From: a virus
Strand: one strand, 5' to 3'
Virus record (IMG/VR): IMGVR_UViG_3300003937_000232
Location: 1 to 49,856 of that record
DNA length: 49,856 nt
Part shown: positions 23,691-32,276 of the stretch, one piece after another
How the letters are laid out: each line of letters opens with the position of its first letter
Position numbering within the stretch: the first letter of the stretch is position 1
The notes under the pieces: generated by a model
Database searches by the model: none
Told to the model about the DNA's origin: nothing
The model's input: the letters and a program-made list of their open reading frames with translations, nothing else
Translations under genes and position numbers: made by a program

Positions 23691-24995
23691 ATGGATAGTA
23701 ATTGGAATAAGCACACAGGTCTTAAAGATCCTACGTGCGCATTAAAATTTGTATGGTCATCTATAAAACTAAGCGAAGGTACATCCGCTAGTTGCCATAG
23801 AACCACATATGATAAGATACCTGAGGGAGACTTTGGTAAATTTCATCATACCCCTACTAAAATGGCTACGCGTAAACTTATGCTGGAAGGTAAATGGCCA
23901 GGTAAAGGTTGTGAGTATTGTAAAAAGATAGAAGATGCTGGTGGTATTTCAGATAGAATGGAAGCCAATAGCATGAAATCTGAACTCTTTAGTACAACTA
24001 ACTGCACAATATTAGAAATGTATTTTAGTAATGTATGTAATCAAGCATGTATATATTGCTCTGCTGAATATAGTTCTACATGGGAAGCCGAAAATAAAAA
24101 GTGGGGTTTAACACAAAATATTAATGACTATGCATTAGACTTCTTTCAAGACAAAGAGAATTTTAAAAGAATAAAAAATGAGTTCTGGGAATGGATGGAA
24201 GATAATCATAAGCCATTAGTTAAATATAATATATTAGGTGGCGAACCATTCTTTCAACCAGAGTTATTAGAGAATTTAGACTTCTTTGAATCTCACCCTT
24301 GCCCTAATTTAGAGTTAACTATATTTACTAATCTAAAATGTCCTGAACAAAGATTTCGTGATACTATGGATCATATAGAATTCTTACGTGCAATAGGTAA
24401 CCTAGGTCATATAAGAATTATTTGTTCTATTGATTGTTGGGGAGAGGCACATGAGTATACACGTTGGGGATCAAAGCTAGAAGAGTTCGATAGGAATCTT
24501 GGTATACTTGCATTAGATTATAAAGATATAGAAACAGAAATCCACATGACTATGGCCGCTACAACAATAAGGGCTATGCCAGAATTAGTAACAAGATTAA
24601 ACTATTGGAATAATCTAAGAAATCCATTAAGAGAAAAGGCACCTGAAGTAAAGTCAGGTGTGAAAGAGAATTCAAAGATAAAACCTATATACATCTCTGG
24701 TAATTTTGTTGTATGGCCAAATCATATGGCACCTGATATATTCCCAGCAGGATTCTTTGCAGATGATTTTAAAAGGTTATATGAAGAGTTAGACAAAGGT
24801 GTATGGAAATATCGTATCTATGAACTAATGAGAGGATATGAAAAGTCAATAGATAATACGCCTGTCAATTATGAGATGATTAAATTACTTAAGACTGAAT
24901 TGACAGATATAGACAGAAGGAGAGGATGCGATTGGAAGAAAACATTCCCATGGTTAAACGATTTTAATACGGATATAAATATTAATACATTATGA
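23691..24995 (+). CDS. Radical SAM enzyme of the phage 'twitch' type
   Basis: This 434-residue protein has the radical SAM cluster motif Cys116-X3-Cys120-X2-Cys123 (CNQACIYC), followed by NILGGEPFFQPELLENLDFF, the GGEP motif of the family. The N-terminal 100 residues carry additional cysteines (Cys16, 35, 74 and 77), a possible auxiliary Fe-S site as in twitch or SPASM-like enzymes. Family members carry out 5'-deoxyadenosyl-radical chemistry on peptides or small molecules. It follows the amidinotransferase and methyltransferase and immediately precedes uvsY. The ATG follows the promoter TATAAT by six bases. Confidence 0.9.
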   Translation: MDSNWNKHTGLKDPTCALKFVWSSIKLSEGTSASCHRTTYDKIPEGDFGKFHHTPTKMATRKLMLEGKWPGKGCEYCKKIEDAGGISDRMEANSMKSELFSTTNCTILEMYFSNVCNQACIYCSAEYSSTWEAENKKWGLTQNINDYALDFFQDKENFKRIKNEFWEWMEDNHKPLVKYNILGGEPFFQPELLENLDFFESHPCPNLELTIFTNLKCPEQRFRDTMDHIEFLRAIGNLGHIRIICSIDCWGEAHEYTRWGSKLEEFDRNLGILALDYKDIETEIHMTMAATTIRAMPELVTRLNYWNNLRNPLREKAPEVKSGVKENSKIKPIYISGNFVVWPNHMAPDIFPAGFFADDFKRLYEELDKGVWKYRIYELMRGYEKSIDNTPVNYEMIKLLKTELTDIDRRRGCDWKKTFPWLNDFNTDININTL

Positions 24996-25438
24996 ATACA
25001 ACTGAAATACTTGAGATGTGGAAGAAAGATGGCCAGATCGATGAACTAAAATTAGATGATACTACTATAAGGATGGCACGTATCCATAGTAAGTACTTAG
25101 AGTTACTTACCATTTCTAAAATGACACGTAAGAAATATGACTTAGAGTATAAGACATTGCTCAAAGATAAATGGCTTTACTATAATGGAAAGTTATCTAA
25201 AGAAGAAATAGATAAATTTAAGTGGGAGTATGATCCATTCGGTGGATTAAATAAACCACTTAAAGGTGATATGAATTATTATTATGATGCTGATACTGAT
25301 ATCCAAAGATCACAAGCACTATTAGAAGTACAAAAGATTCAAGTAGAAACTATTGAAGAAATAATGAATACTATAAGATGGCGACATCAGAATATTGGTA
25401 ACATTATAAAATGGAGATCCTTTGAAGCAGGTGTATGA
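24992..25438 (+). CDS. uvsY: UvsY recombination mediator
   Basis: This 148-residue protein matches T4 UvsY in length (137) and in key stretches: EILEMWKKDGQIDELKLDDT at the start, RKKYDLEYKTLLKDKWLYYN in the middle and IMNTIRWRHQNIGNIIKWRS at the C-terminus. UvsY forms hexamers that load UvsX recombinase onto gp32-coated ssDNA. It overlaps the radical SAM gene by four bases and the helicase gene that follows by four. uvsX itself is not in the window. Confidence 0.93.
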   Translation: MNTTEILEMWKKDGQIDELKLDDTTIRMARIHSKYLELLTISKMTRKKYDLEYKTLLKDKWLYYNGKLSKEEIDKFKWEYDPFGGLNKPLKGDMNYYYDADTDIQRSQALLEVQKIQVETIEEIMNTIRWRHQNIGNIIKWRSFEAGV

Positions 25439-26922
25439 TATTAACAGTAGAAGTTAAAGACAATGCCTTTATCTATGTGGACTGTGATGACAAAGGCATT
25501 ATACAGGAACTAGCAGAATATTTTACGTTCTTTGTTCCTGGCTATAAGTTCATGCCTCAATTCCGTAACAAACTATGGGATGGCAAACTCAGATTACTTA
25601 ACATGCGTGACCAATCCATATACTCTGGATTATTTGGTCATATAAAAGCTTTTTGTTTAGACAGAAATATAGAGCTTCAATCAATATTAAAAGAACCACC
25701 AAGTAAATATAATCTTCCAGGAATGGATTACCCTGTCGATATGTCTTGGTTTGAAACATTACCAATACCACATATACTAAGAGACTATCAGTTAGAAGCT
25801 ATTGAACATGGTATTCGAACGAGGTCAGGTCTTCTAGTATCTCCTACAGCTTCAGGTAAATCATTAATAATATATCTCCTTATAAGATATTTTTTAGCTC
25901 GTAATGAAGATAAAGTATTATTGATTGTACCTACCACTTCCCTTGTTAGACAAATGTATACCGACTTCTGCAAGTATGCAGATAATGATGATAGCTTTTT
26001 TGTTACGGATAATTGCCATGAGATTATGGCAGGTCTTGATAAAGGCCATAAGACTAAACGAGTGTATATATCCACATGGCAATCTATATACAAAATGCAG
26101 AAGGGCTACTTTGAACAGTTCGGTATGGTTATAGGTGATGAGGCACATAATTTTAAAGCTAAATCATTGACAAGTATATTAACTAAATGTGTTAATGCAA
26201 GATATAGATTTGGATTTACAGGTACTCTTGATGGTACACAAACACATAAGCTTGTTCTAGAAGGTCTATTCGGACCACATAAAAACATCACAACCTCTAA
26301 AGCTCTTATTGATAGAGGAGATCTTGCAAACATATCAATTGACATATTGTTACTTAAACATAAAGAAGAGCATTGTAAAGAAGTAAGTAAGATGAAATAT
26401 CAGGATGAGGTAGATTGGATTGTTACAAATGAGAAGAGAAATAACTTTATAAAGAATTTAGCTATCGATCTAAAGGGTAATACATTAGTATTATTCCAGT
26501 ACGTGGAGAAGCATGGCGAACCGCTGTTTAGATCAATCGATAAAGCAACAGATAATAAAAGAAAAGTATTCTATGTGAGTGGTAAGACACCCGCTGACAC
26601 GCGCGAAGAAATTAGAGCTATAACTGAACAAGAGTCTAACGCTATATTAGTATGTTCATATGGTACATTCTCTACTGGCATTAATATAGTTAACCTACAT
26701 AATATAATATTTGCCTCACCATCTAAATCTCAGATAAGAGTATTACAATCTATTGGTAGGGGATTAAGAAAGAGCACATTAGATACCAAGATATATGACA
26801 TAGCCGATGACCTACATTGGAAATCTAATAAGAATTTTACACTTAACCATGCCGCAGAACGCGTTAAGATATACTCTAAAGAAAGATTTAAATTTAAGAT
26901 GCACGAAATTAAATTGTTATAA
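25435..26922 (+). CDS. uvsW: UvsW-type superfamily 2 DNA helicase
   Basis: This 495-residue protein is of UvsW length (503). It has motif I SPTASGKS (residues 136-143), motif Ia LLIVPTTSLVRQM, motif II GDEAH (Asp235 to His238), motif III FGFTGTL and motif VI QSIGRGLRKS. The N-terminal 95 residues match the UvsW DNA-contact domain (FTFFVPGYKFMPQFRNKLWD). UvsW unwinds branched DNA and R-loops and shuts down origin-type replication. A late box at the end of the gene serves the next one. All motifs intact. Confidence 0.95.
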   Translation: MILTVEVKDNAFIYVDCDDKGIIQELAEYFTFFVPGYKFMPQFRNKLWDGKLRLLNMRDQSIYSGLFGHIKAFCLDRNIELQSILKEPPSKYNLPGMDYPVDMSWFETLPIPHILRDYQLEAIEHGIRTRSGLLVSPTASGKSLIIYLLIRYFLARNEDKVLLIVPTTSLVRQMYTDFCKYADNDDSFFVTDNCHEIMAGLDKGHKTKRVYISTWQSIYKMQKGYFEQFGMVIGDEAHNFKAKSLTSILTKCVNARYRFGFTGTLDGTQTHKLVLEGLFGPHKNITTSKALIDRGDLANISIDILLLKHKEEHCKEVSKMKYQDEVDWIVTNEKRNNFIKNLAIDLKGNTLVLFQYVEKHGEPLFRSIDKATDNKRKVFYVSGKTPADTREEIRAITEQESNAILVCSYGTFSTGINIVNLHNIIFASPSKSQIRVLQSIGRGLRKSTLDTKIYDIADDLHWKSNKNFTLNHAAERVKIYSKERFKFKMHEIKLL

Positions 26923-26925
26923 ATA
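26918..26925 (+). promoter_or_regulatory. T4-type late promoter box, leaderless geometry
   Basis: TATAAATA spans the uvsW stop and ends five bases before the ATG at 26931, so the first transcribed base is predicted to be the start codon. No ribosome site is available. Confidence 0.55.
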
Positions 26926-26930
26926 CATAT

Positions 26931-27296
26931 ATGGAAAAGAACTATCCAGAACACATATCAGACATACCAGTCAAATTATATAAATTGGTTTCAGGCGAAT
27001 CAATTCTTGCATACACACATGATTTAGATGAAGAATCAAGTGGTGCATTAATTGGTATAGAAGAACCAATGAAAGTAATAGTTGAAGAAGACAATCGTTA
27101 TGTTATGACTCCATGGTTACCATTCTCAAATCAAAAATTACACGTCCTTGAGGATTTTAATGTTATGATTACTTCAGATGTTAATGATGATGTTAAAGCA
27201 CATTATATGAAAATAATTTTAGATGAGATTAAACAAGATAAGGAATTGTTGGCAGATGAGATGAGGATGGTTAAAGGAAACGCCACCACCCATTAA
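26931..27296 (+). CDS. Small Sm/LSm-like beta-barrel domain protein
   Basis: This 121-residue protein starts with VKLYKLVSGESILAYTHDLD, followed by IEEPMKVIVEEDNRYVMTPW, the beta-rich pattern of the Hfq/LSm-like proteins found in T4-like marine phages. The region after it is acidic and helical (HYMKIILDEIKQDKELLADE). A paralogue is encoded at 46383. Function is unproven; RNA binding is a family-based guess. It lies between uvsW and an iscA gene. Confidence 0.5.
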   Translation: MEKNYPEHISDIPVKLYKLVSGESILAYTHDLDEESSGALIGIEEPMKVIVEEDNRYVMTPWLPFSNQKLHVLEDFNVMITSDVNDDVKAHYMKIILDEIKQDKELLADEMRMVKGNATTH

Positions 27297-27338
27297 TTAT
27301 ATACTGTCCCTCCGCAGAGATACTCTCTTATTATATCA

Positions 27339-27346
27339 TATAAATA
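27339..27346 (+). promoter_or_regulatory. T4-type late promoter box for iscA
   Basis: TATAAATA in the 81-base gap, about 31 bases before the iscA ATG. The leader lacks a ribosome site, and an ATGTAC nearby does not have the partner TATAAT. Confidence 0.5.
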
Positions 27347-27377
27347 GGTCAATGTACATACTTTCGCGAAAATAAAT

Positions 27378-27686
27378 ATGCAAATAACTAGTAATGCCGC
27401 AGACAAAGTAGCTGGAATGAAATCAGCAACCGAAAACCTAAGAGTTTATATATCTGGTGGTGGATGTTCAGGCTTTAGTTACGGTTTTAAATTAGATGAG
27501 ACATCAATTGATGGTGATTATAGTATTGAGAAAAATGGTGTACAAGTTCTGATAGACCCTATGAGCTATCAATATCTAGAAGGAATAACAATCGATTATG
27601 TCCAAGACTTACAAGGGGCACGGTTTCAAATAAGTAATCCAAACGCTAAAACAACATGTGGATGTGGCTCATCTTTTAGTATTTAA
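27378..27686 (+). CDS. A-type iron-sulfur carrier (IscA/ErpA/HesB family)
   Basis: This 102-residue protein has the three conserved cysteines of the family: Cys30 in [12 protein letters not shown], and Cys94 and Cys96 in [13 protein letters not shown]-type carriers accept Fe-S clusters from scaffold proteins and pass them to targets. The phage also encodes an IscU-like scaffold (45990), ferredoxin (2750) and a radical SAM client candidate, so an assembly function is coherent. Length is normal (about 107). It precedes the early promoter of gp55. Confidence 0.94.
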   Translation: MQITSNAADKVAGMKSATENLRVYISGGGCSGFSYGFKLDETSIDGDYSIEKNGVQVLIDPMSYQYLEGITIDYVQDLQGARFQISNPNAKTTCGCGSSFSI

Positions 27687-27717
27687 GTATGTACAATTAA
27701 GCGTTTTGTGATATAAT
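27687..27717 (+). promoter_or_regulatory. GTATGTAC-type promoter for gp55
   Basis: GTATGTAC, 17 bases and TATAAT (27712-27717) with extended -10 TG. The -10 lies 20 bases before the gp55 ATG, leaving a short leader with GGAG. It lies just after the iscA stop. Confidence 0.75.
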
Positions 27718-27737
27718 GTATATAACATGGAGATATT

Positions 27738-28319
27738 ATGACTGAAAAAATTAAACCAAGAGACAAACCCCATTACGTAAATAACCGACAGTTTTCATAT
27801 GCTGTCGTTGACTATGTGACCGAGGCAAATGAAGCCAAGATAAATGGAGACAAAAATCCAGTAGTACCAGATTATATTGCTATATGCTTTATGAAGATTT
27901 GTGAAGGTCTATCCCATAAACCAAACTTTGTACGATACACATATCGAGATGAGATGGTTATGGATGGAGTTGAGAACTGTCTTAAAGCAATATACAATTA
28001 TAGAATAGATGCAAGCACGAGAACCGGTAAGCCTAATGCATTTTCTTATTTCACACAGATAGCTTACTTCGCCTTTATACGTAGAATCGTTAAAGAGAAA
28101 AAGCAATCAGATATCAAATTTAAATTCATGGAGCAAGCCAATATAGAAGACTTTGTATCTAGCATTGATGTAAATAGTCCTATTGACCAGTCATTCCTTG
28201 ATACACTTCGTGAAAAAATATCTAAGATTAAAGAAGTCGATACTCAAATTAAAGACTTTGAAAAATCAGAGAAGGTTAAAAAGAAAAAAGGATTAGAAAA
28301 GGTAATGAACGATGGATAG
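27738..28319 (+). CDS. 55: gp55-like late sigma factor
   Basis: This 193-residue protein matches T4 gp55 (185 residues) in size and in blocks such as YVNNRQFSYAVVDYVTEAN, MKICEGLSHKPNFVRYTYRD, MVMDGVENCLKAIYNYRID and NAFSYFTQIAYFAFIRRIVK. The FSYFTQIAYFAFIRRI helix corresponds to the sigma region 2 core that recognises the TATAAATA late box. It is expressed from a GTATGTAC-type promoter, as expected for a gene needed before late transcription. It overlaps the next gene by eight bases. Confidence 0.95.
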   Translation: MTEKIKPRDKPHYVNNRQFSYAVVDYVTEANEAKINGDKNPVVPDYIAICFMKICEGLSHKPNFVRYTYRDEMVMDGVENCLKAIYNYRIDASTRTGKPNAFSYFTQIAYFAFIRRIVKEKKQSDIKFKFMEQANIEDFVSSIDVNSPIDQSFLDTLREKISKIKEVDTQIKDFEKSEKVKKKKGLEKVMNDG

Positions 28320-29118
28320 AGTGGTGAGAAGATTTTTAATAGTAGGATTTGGTATAGTAGGTAAAGCAGTACATGCTGGTTTATTACAAAATGAAACATA
28401 CGATGTGGCAGTATTAGACCCACCTCTTGATATGAATATATTAGATGATGGAATTCGTAACTATGCTGACTATAACTTTTATGATGGTATTATATTAACT
28501 TTGCCGACACCGCAAGGTCCTGTAGGTGAATGTGATGATATGGCTGTTGAACAATATGTACAAGAAATACGTAAGGTTGCACCAAGAACACCTATACTAA
28601 TTAAGTCAACGATATCAATTGAGCTTATAGATTTATTAGGTGATGATCCATATCTAACAACTAATCCAGAGTTTTTAACAGAAGCTGATAACCTAAGTGA
28701 ATTCTTACATCAAAGATTTACTATCTTCGGTGGACGTCAATGTCGATTTTGGTATGATGTATTTCTTCATGCTGGTATTGTTATGGACAATGTTAAGTTT
28801 ACTGATAAACGAACAGCGGCATTTGCAAAATATGCAATTAATTCATACCTAGCCACAAAGGTAATATTCTTTAATGAGTTAAGAGACTTCTTTGGTCCCA
28901 AAGGATTTGATGAATTAACTGAATGCATTTCATTAGACGAACGTATTGGTTCAAGTCATATGATGGTTCCTGGACCAGATAGAGAATATGGATTTGGTGG
29001 TATGTGTTTTCCAAAAGATACAAGTGCATTTCTAAGATCTAGCCATGGTAAATTAACCTTATTAGAAAAAGCAAGACAAATTAATGATGATATAAAGGCG
29101 GATCGTAGATGGATATAA
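28312..29118 (+). CDS. UDP-glucose/GDP-mannose dehydrogenase-type enzyme, short form
   Basis: This 268-residue enzyme is of the UDP-sugar dehydrogenase family. It has a Rossmann motif near residues 9-19 (VGFGIVGKA), then TNPEFLTEAD, and the catalytic Cys232 in GFGGMCFPKD. Family members oxidise UDP-glucose or related sugars to uronic acids using two NAD molecules. Typical enzymes have about 400 residues; the C-terminal UDP-binding domain is absent here, so the exact nucleotide sugar or even activity is uncertain. It precedes an epimerase gene with which it overlaps by ten bases. Confidence 0.8.
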   Translation: MDRVVRRFLIVGFGIVGKAVHAGLLQNETYDVAVLDPPLDMNILDDGIRNYADYNFYDGIILTLPTPQGPVGECDDMAVEQYVQEIRKVAPRTPILIKSTISIELIDLLGDDPYLTTNPEFLTEADNLSEFLHQRFTIFGGRQCRFWYDVFLHAGIVMDNVKFTDKRTAAFAKYAINSYLATKVIFFNELRDFFGPKGFDELTECISLDERIGSSHMMVPGPDREYGFGGMCFPKDTSAFLRSSHGKLTLLEKARQINDDIKADRRWI

Positions 29119-29828
29119 TAATGACAGGATCATCTGGCTATATAGGAAGTCACCTTGCACCATACTTAGAAAAGGCAGGACATAGAATATATGGTTATAC
29201 TGGTGAGATAACAGAATTCGATTATATAAATGGCAGTTTTGATATGGTTATTCATTTAGCTGCATTGACTGGAGTTCGTAGATCTTTAGATTGGCCTGAT
29301 GAATATTTTGATACAAACGTACATGGTACGAGAAAGGTATTTGAATTTTGTTATAGACGTAATATAAAATGTATGTATGCGTCAAGTTCAAATGCTTATG
29401 AATGGTGGACTAACCCGTACGCTACAACTAAAAAGATTAACGAATTAGATGGACATGACTTTGTAGGCTTTAGACCTCATACAGTTTATCCAGGAAGAGA
29501 GGATATGATGTATCATAGAATGACAGAAGATCCTGAATCAGTTGAATATATAAATGGATATCATGAGAGAGATTGGACTCATATAGAAGATTTATGTTCT
29601 GCTATATGTACATTGATCGAAAACTATGATATAATGAAGGGTAAGGTGCAAGATATTGGAACAGGTGAGTCAATCAATTTAAAAGAGGTAGCTGCAAAAT
29701 TAATGCCTTATAGAACACCTGAGATAAGAGCAGAGAATCCAAAAACAGAACGTATAAAAACATGTGCGGATATAACAAAATTAAAGGAACTAGGATGGGA
29801 AGCTAAGCATAGAGTAGTATCTAAATGA
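29109..29828 (+). CDS. NAD-dependent nucleotide-sugar epimerase/dehydratase
   Basis: This 239-residue extended SDR protein has GSSGYIG (7-13) binding NAD, an IHLAALTGVRRS motif, the ASSSNAYEW segment and the catalytic Tyr104-X3-Lys108 (YATTK). It is shorter than usual (about 310 residues), with a reduced C-terminal substrate part (RDWTHIEDLCSAI is retained). Paired with the dehydrogenase upstream it suggests production or alteration of a nucleotide sugar, perhaps for surface glycan or DNA/virion glycosylation. No glycosyltransferase is visible nearby. Confidence 0.85.
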   Translation: MDIIMTGSSGYIGSHLAPYLEKAGHRIYGYTGEITEFDYINGSFDMVIHLAALTGVRRSLDWPDEYFDTNVHGTRKVFEFCYRRNIKCMYASSSNAYEWWTNPYATTKKINELDGHDFVGFRPHTVYPGREDMMYHRMTEDPESVEYINGYHERDWTHIEDLCSAICTLIENYDIMKGKVQDIGTGESINLKEVAAKLMPYRTPEIRAENPKTERIKTCADITKLKELGWEAKHRVVSK

Positions 29829-29971
29829 GAGTAGACAAAGAAACGATATGGCATTTTGTATGTCAATATTGTTCTGCCTATTGGAGCATTGCTACTATGG
29901 AACACGATTGGAAACCAAAGAAATTATATTGTCCACACTGCGGAAAAGAGAATGAGGCTGAAGAATTATGA
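29825..29971 (+). CDS. Small zinc-ribbon protein
   Basis: This 48-residue protein has two CxxC knuckles, VCQYCSAYW and LYCPHCGKEN, 20 residues apart, forming a zinc ribbon. It starts at an ATG overlapping the upstream stop (AAATGA) and overlaps the next gene by 20 bases. Similar short zinc-ribbon proteins occur in T4-like marine phages. Binding of nucleic acid or protein is possible; there is no more specific evidence. Confidence 0.8.
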   Translation: MRVDKETIWHFVCQYCSAYWSIATMEHDWKPKKLYCPHCGKENEAEEL

Positions 29972-30515
29972 TTGGACCTTTGCAAGTGCATTGGCTCCAG
30001 AAATATGTAAAGAAATAATAGACCATGGTTTATCACAAAGTCCAAAGAGGGCAACAACTAGTGGTGGTGTTATTAGTGATAAAAGAGATTCAGACGTAGT
30101 CTGGTTATATGATCCTTGGTTGTTTGATTATATACTACCTTTTGTTGAGAGGGCAAATAGAGAAGCTGGTTGGAATTTCCAATGGGATCCTGTACACATG
30201 CTTCAATTCACAAAATACGGACCAGGACAATTTTATAATTGGCATAGAGATACAAGTATAAGGCAACCAGATTCGGAAGGTAAAATAAGAAAGATAAGTG
30301 TTACTGTAAATCTTAATGATGATTATGAAGGTGGAGAATTTTATATCGATGCTGAAAATCATTATGGTAAGACTAGTCCTAGATTGAATGAGAATTTAAA
30401 ACTTCCAGGTTCGATTGCTGTATTCCCAGCTGATATATGGCATAAGGTAGATCCAGTAACAAAGGGAATAAGATATAGTTTAGTTGTATGGTTAACAGGA
30501 GATCCATTTAAATGA
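29952..30515 (+). CDS. 2-oxoglutarate/Fe(II)-dependent oxygenase
   Basis: This 187-residue oxygenase of the prolyl-4-hydroxylase/PKHD superfamily has Fe ligands His98 and Asp100 in FYNWHRDTS and His164 in FPADIWHKVDP. Arg174 in KGIRYSLVVWLTG is suited to bind 2-oxoglutarate. The fold-typical GPGQFYNW and YEGGEFYID strands are present. The ATG at 29952 is preferred as it follows AAAAGAG and the core aligns from MRLKNYDW. Such phage enzymes hydroxylate proteins or nucleic acids; the target is unknown. Confidence 0.88.
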   Translation: MRLKNYDWTFASALAPEICKEIIDHGLSQSPKRATTSGGVISDKRDSDVVWLYDPWLFDYILPFVERANREAGWNFQWDPVHMLQFTKYGPGQFYNWHRDTSIRQPDSEGKIRKISVTVNLNDDYEGGEFYIDAENHYGKTSPRLNENLKLPGSIAVFPADIWHKVDPVTKGIRYSLVVWLTGDPFK

Positions 30516-31576
30516 AGATAGCAATACTGAATGATACCCACTGCGGTGTCAGGAATTCATCACAGATATTCATAGACTTTCAAGAAAGGTTTTATAATGA
30601 ATTGTTCTTTCCATTCTGCAAAGACAATGATATAAAACATATAATACATCTCGGAGATTATTATGACCATAGGAAGTTTGTAAATTTTAAAGCTCTTAAT
30701 GCTAACCGCAGACATTTCCTTGAGCCTATGAAAAAAGCTGGTATGACAATGGATATTATTCCAGGCAACCATGATGTATTTCATAAGAATACAAATGAGC
30801 TCTGTTCTCTTAAAGAACTATTAGGATACTATACAAGCAATATCAATATTATAATGAAGGCATCTACTTTAAACTATGATGGATGCGATGTACATTTAGT
30901 ACCATGGATTAACCCAGAGAATTACGATAACTCTATGAATTTCTTAGCTAGTAATAAAGGTATTGTAATGGCTCATTTAGAGTTGCAAGGATTTGAAATG
31001 ATGAGAGGTATTAAACAACCTATAGGTCATGGAATGGGTGTTGAACCATTTGCACATTTTGATATGTGTTTGTCTGGTCATTATCATGCAAGTTCACAAC
31101 AAGGCAACATCAGATACTTAGGATGTCCAATGGAATTTACATGGGCTGATGCAAATGATCAGAAATATTTCCATGTATTTGACACAGATACAAAAACAGT
31201 AGAGGCAATAGCTAATCCTCTCACATTATTTGAGAAAATATATTATGATGATACTGACACAGATTACACAAATTATGATATAAATACTCTTACAGGCAAG
31301 TTTGTTAAAGTAATTGTTGGGAATAAGTCTAACCCCTTCATGTTTGACAAATTTATTGAACGGATATCAGAGCTGAATACACATGATTTAAAGATAGCTG
31401 AAAATTTCTCTGAGTTCTTAGGTGAGAATGTTCTTACCAACATAGAAGATGTGGAAAATACAACTGACTTAATGGCAAGTTATATAGATGGTGTGAATAC
31501 AGATCTTGATAAAGAGAAACTCAAGACGCTGATGAACAGTCTCTATAATGATGCTATAGATATGGAGATACAGTAA
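30512..31576 (+). CDS. 47: gp47-like SbcD/Mre11 nuclease subunit
   Basis: This 354-residue metallophosphoesterase matches gp47 (339 residues). The metal-binding motifs are ILNDTHCGVRNSS, HLGDYYDHRK, IPGNHDVFHKN and CLSGHYHASS. With gp46 it forms the Mre11-Rad50-type complex that resects DNA ends for recombination-dependent replication. The start overlaps the oxygenase stop by four bases. gp47 and gp46 are separated here by two small membrane-type genes. Confidence 0.96.
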   Translation: MKIAILNDTHCGVRNSSQIFIDFQERFYNELFFPFCKDNDIKHIIHLGDYYDHRKFVNFKALNANRRHFLEPMKKAGMTMDIIPGNHDVFHKNTNELCSLKELLGYYTSNINIIMKASTLNYDGCDVHLVPWINPENYDNSMNFLASNKGIVMAHLELQGFEMMRGIKQPIGHGMGVEPFAHFDMCLSGHYHASSQQGNIRYLGCPMEFTWADANDQKYFHVFDTDTKTVEAIANPLTLFEKIYYDDTDTDYTNYDINTLTGKFVKVIVGNKSNPFMFDKFIERISELNTHDLKIAENFSEFLGENVLTNIEDVENTTDLMASYIDGVNTDLDKEKLKTLMNSLYNDAIDMEIQ

Positions 31577-31779
31577 TGAAAATGAAAAAAATTTCAAAAA
31601 GTAGATGGGCAATGTTAGCATTTGTGGTAGCATGTCTTATCGTTTTATTTAATGTAGCCGGATGTGCAATGCTTGAAAACAAAATGAATACTATGAAAGG
31701 TTTAGTAGGCATGGATGACACGATTGTTGTCGAGACACCGGTATGTGAAGGAGAAACATGCGAGGATATAAGAGGCTAG
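31576..31779 (+). CDS. Small lipoprotein
   Basis: This 67-residue protein has a basic start (MKMKKISKSRWAM) and a hydrophobic helix (LAFVVACLIVLFNVAGC), the VAGC lipobox placing the lipidated Cys at about residue 30. The short mature part is acidic with cysteines (VCEGETCED). The ATG shares one base with the gp47 stop. Size and topology fit an outer-membrane spanin (o-spanin), with the next, overlapping gene encoding a single-pass inner-membrane protein that could be the partner, but gene order is reversed from the usual and it sits in a recombination operon. Confidence 0.75.
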   Translation: MKMKKISKSRWAMLAFVVACLIVLFNVAGCAMLENKMNTMKGLVGMDDTIVVETPVCEGETCEDIRG

Positions 31780-32276
31780 ATCAAGATGATCCAGATAGAC
31801 TCCTATGGGGAGTTTATCAATTTGCAGTAACATGTATAATTATAGGATTAATAGCATGGCCAATAGTGGTTTGGGCTGAACAAGTATGGACAGACTTCAG
31901 CCCTGAACCTGAGGCAATAGAGATTGTAACTGATGAAACTCCAACAACAGATCCGGATATACAACCGTCGACGGTTGAAGGGTCAGATAGTGAGGGTTTA
32001 GACAAAGAAAAGTATAGACAATACTTTGAAGACAAGTCTCTTGTGCTTATGGTCTTAGGTGGTCTTGAATATTGGAAAATGAATTGTGGTGAACTATCAG
32101 ACCCAGGAAATTATTTTATGAATCTTGCTATTAAAAAACATGACATAGATCCAGAAGAAATGGATATGACTGCAAGTTTTCAAACTGGTTTATTTGCTGC
32201 ACAATTATATAATAACTGTGATATATTTTTAGAGCAAACAAAAAGTATTGGTTTAGATATGATGCTTAAAAAATAA
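31758..32276 (+). CDS. Single-pass membrane protein, unknown function
   Basis: This 172-residue protein overlaps the lipoprotein gene by 22 bases. Residues about 16-40 (GVYQFAVTCIIIGLIAWPIV) form a transmembrane helix. A periplasmic Pro/Thr/Asp-rich linker (VTDETPTTDPDIQP) and a C-terminal helical domain with two cysteines (EYWKMNCGELSDPGNY and LYNNCDIFLEQ) follow. No family is recognised. It could pair with the lipoprotein as an envelope complex; a role with gp46/gp47 at the membrane is another possibility. It is followed by the promoter for gp46. Confidence 0.75.
   Translation: MRGYKRLDQDDPDRLLWGVYQFAVTCIIIGLIAWPIVVWAEQVWTDFSPEPEAIEIVTDETPTTDPDIQPSTVEGSDSEGLDKEKYRQYFEDKSLVLMVLGGLEYWKMNCGELSDPGNYFMNLAIKKHDIDPEEMDMTASFQTGLFAAQLYNNCDIFLEQTKSIGLDMMLKK

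Noticed and set aside
27352-27378. ATGTAC before iscA as another early promoter
   Set aside because: There is no TATAAT 17 bases downstream and the preceding bases do not give GTATGTAC.
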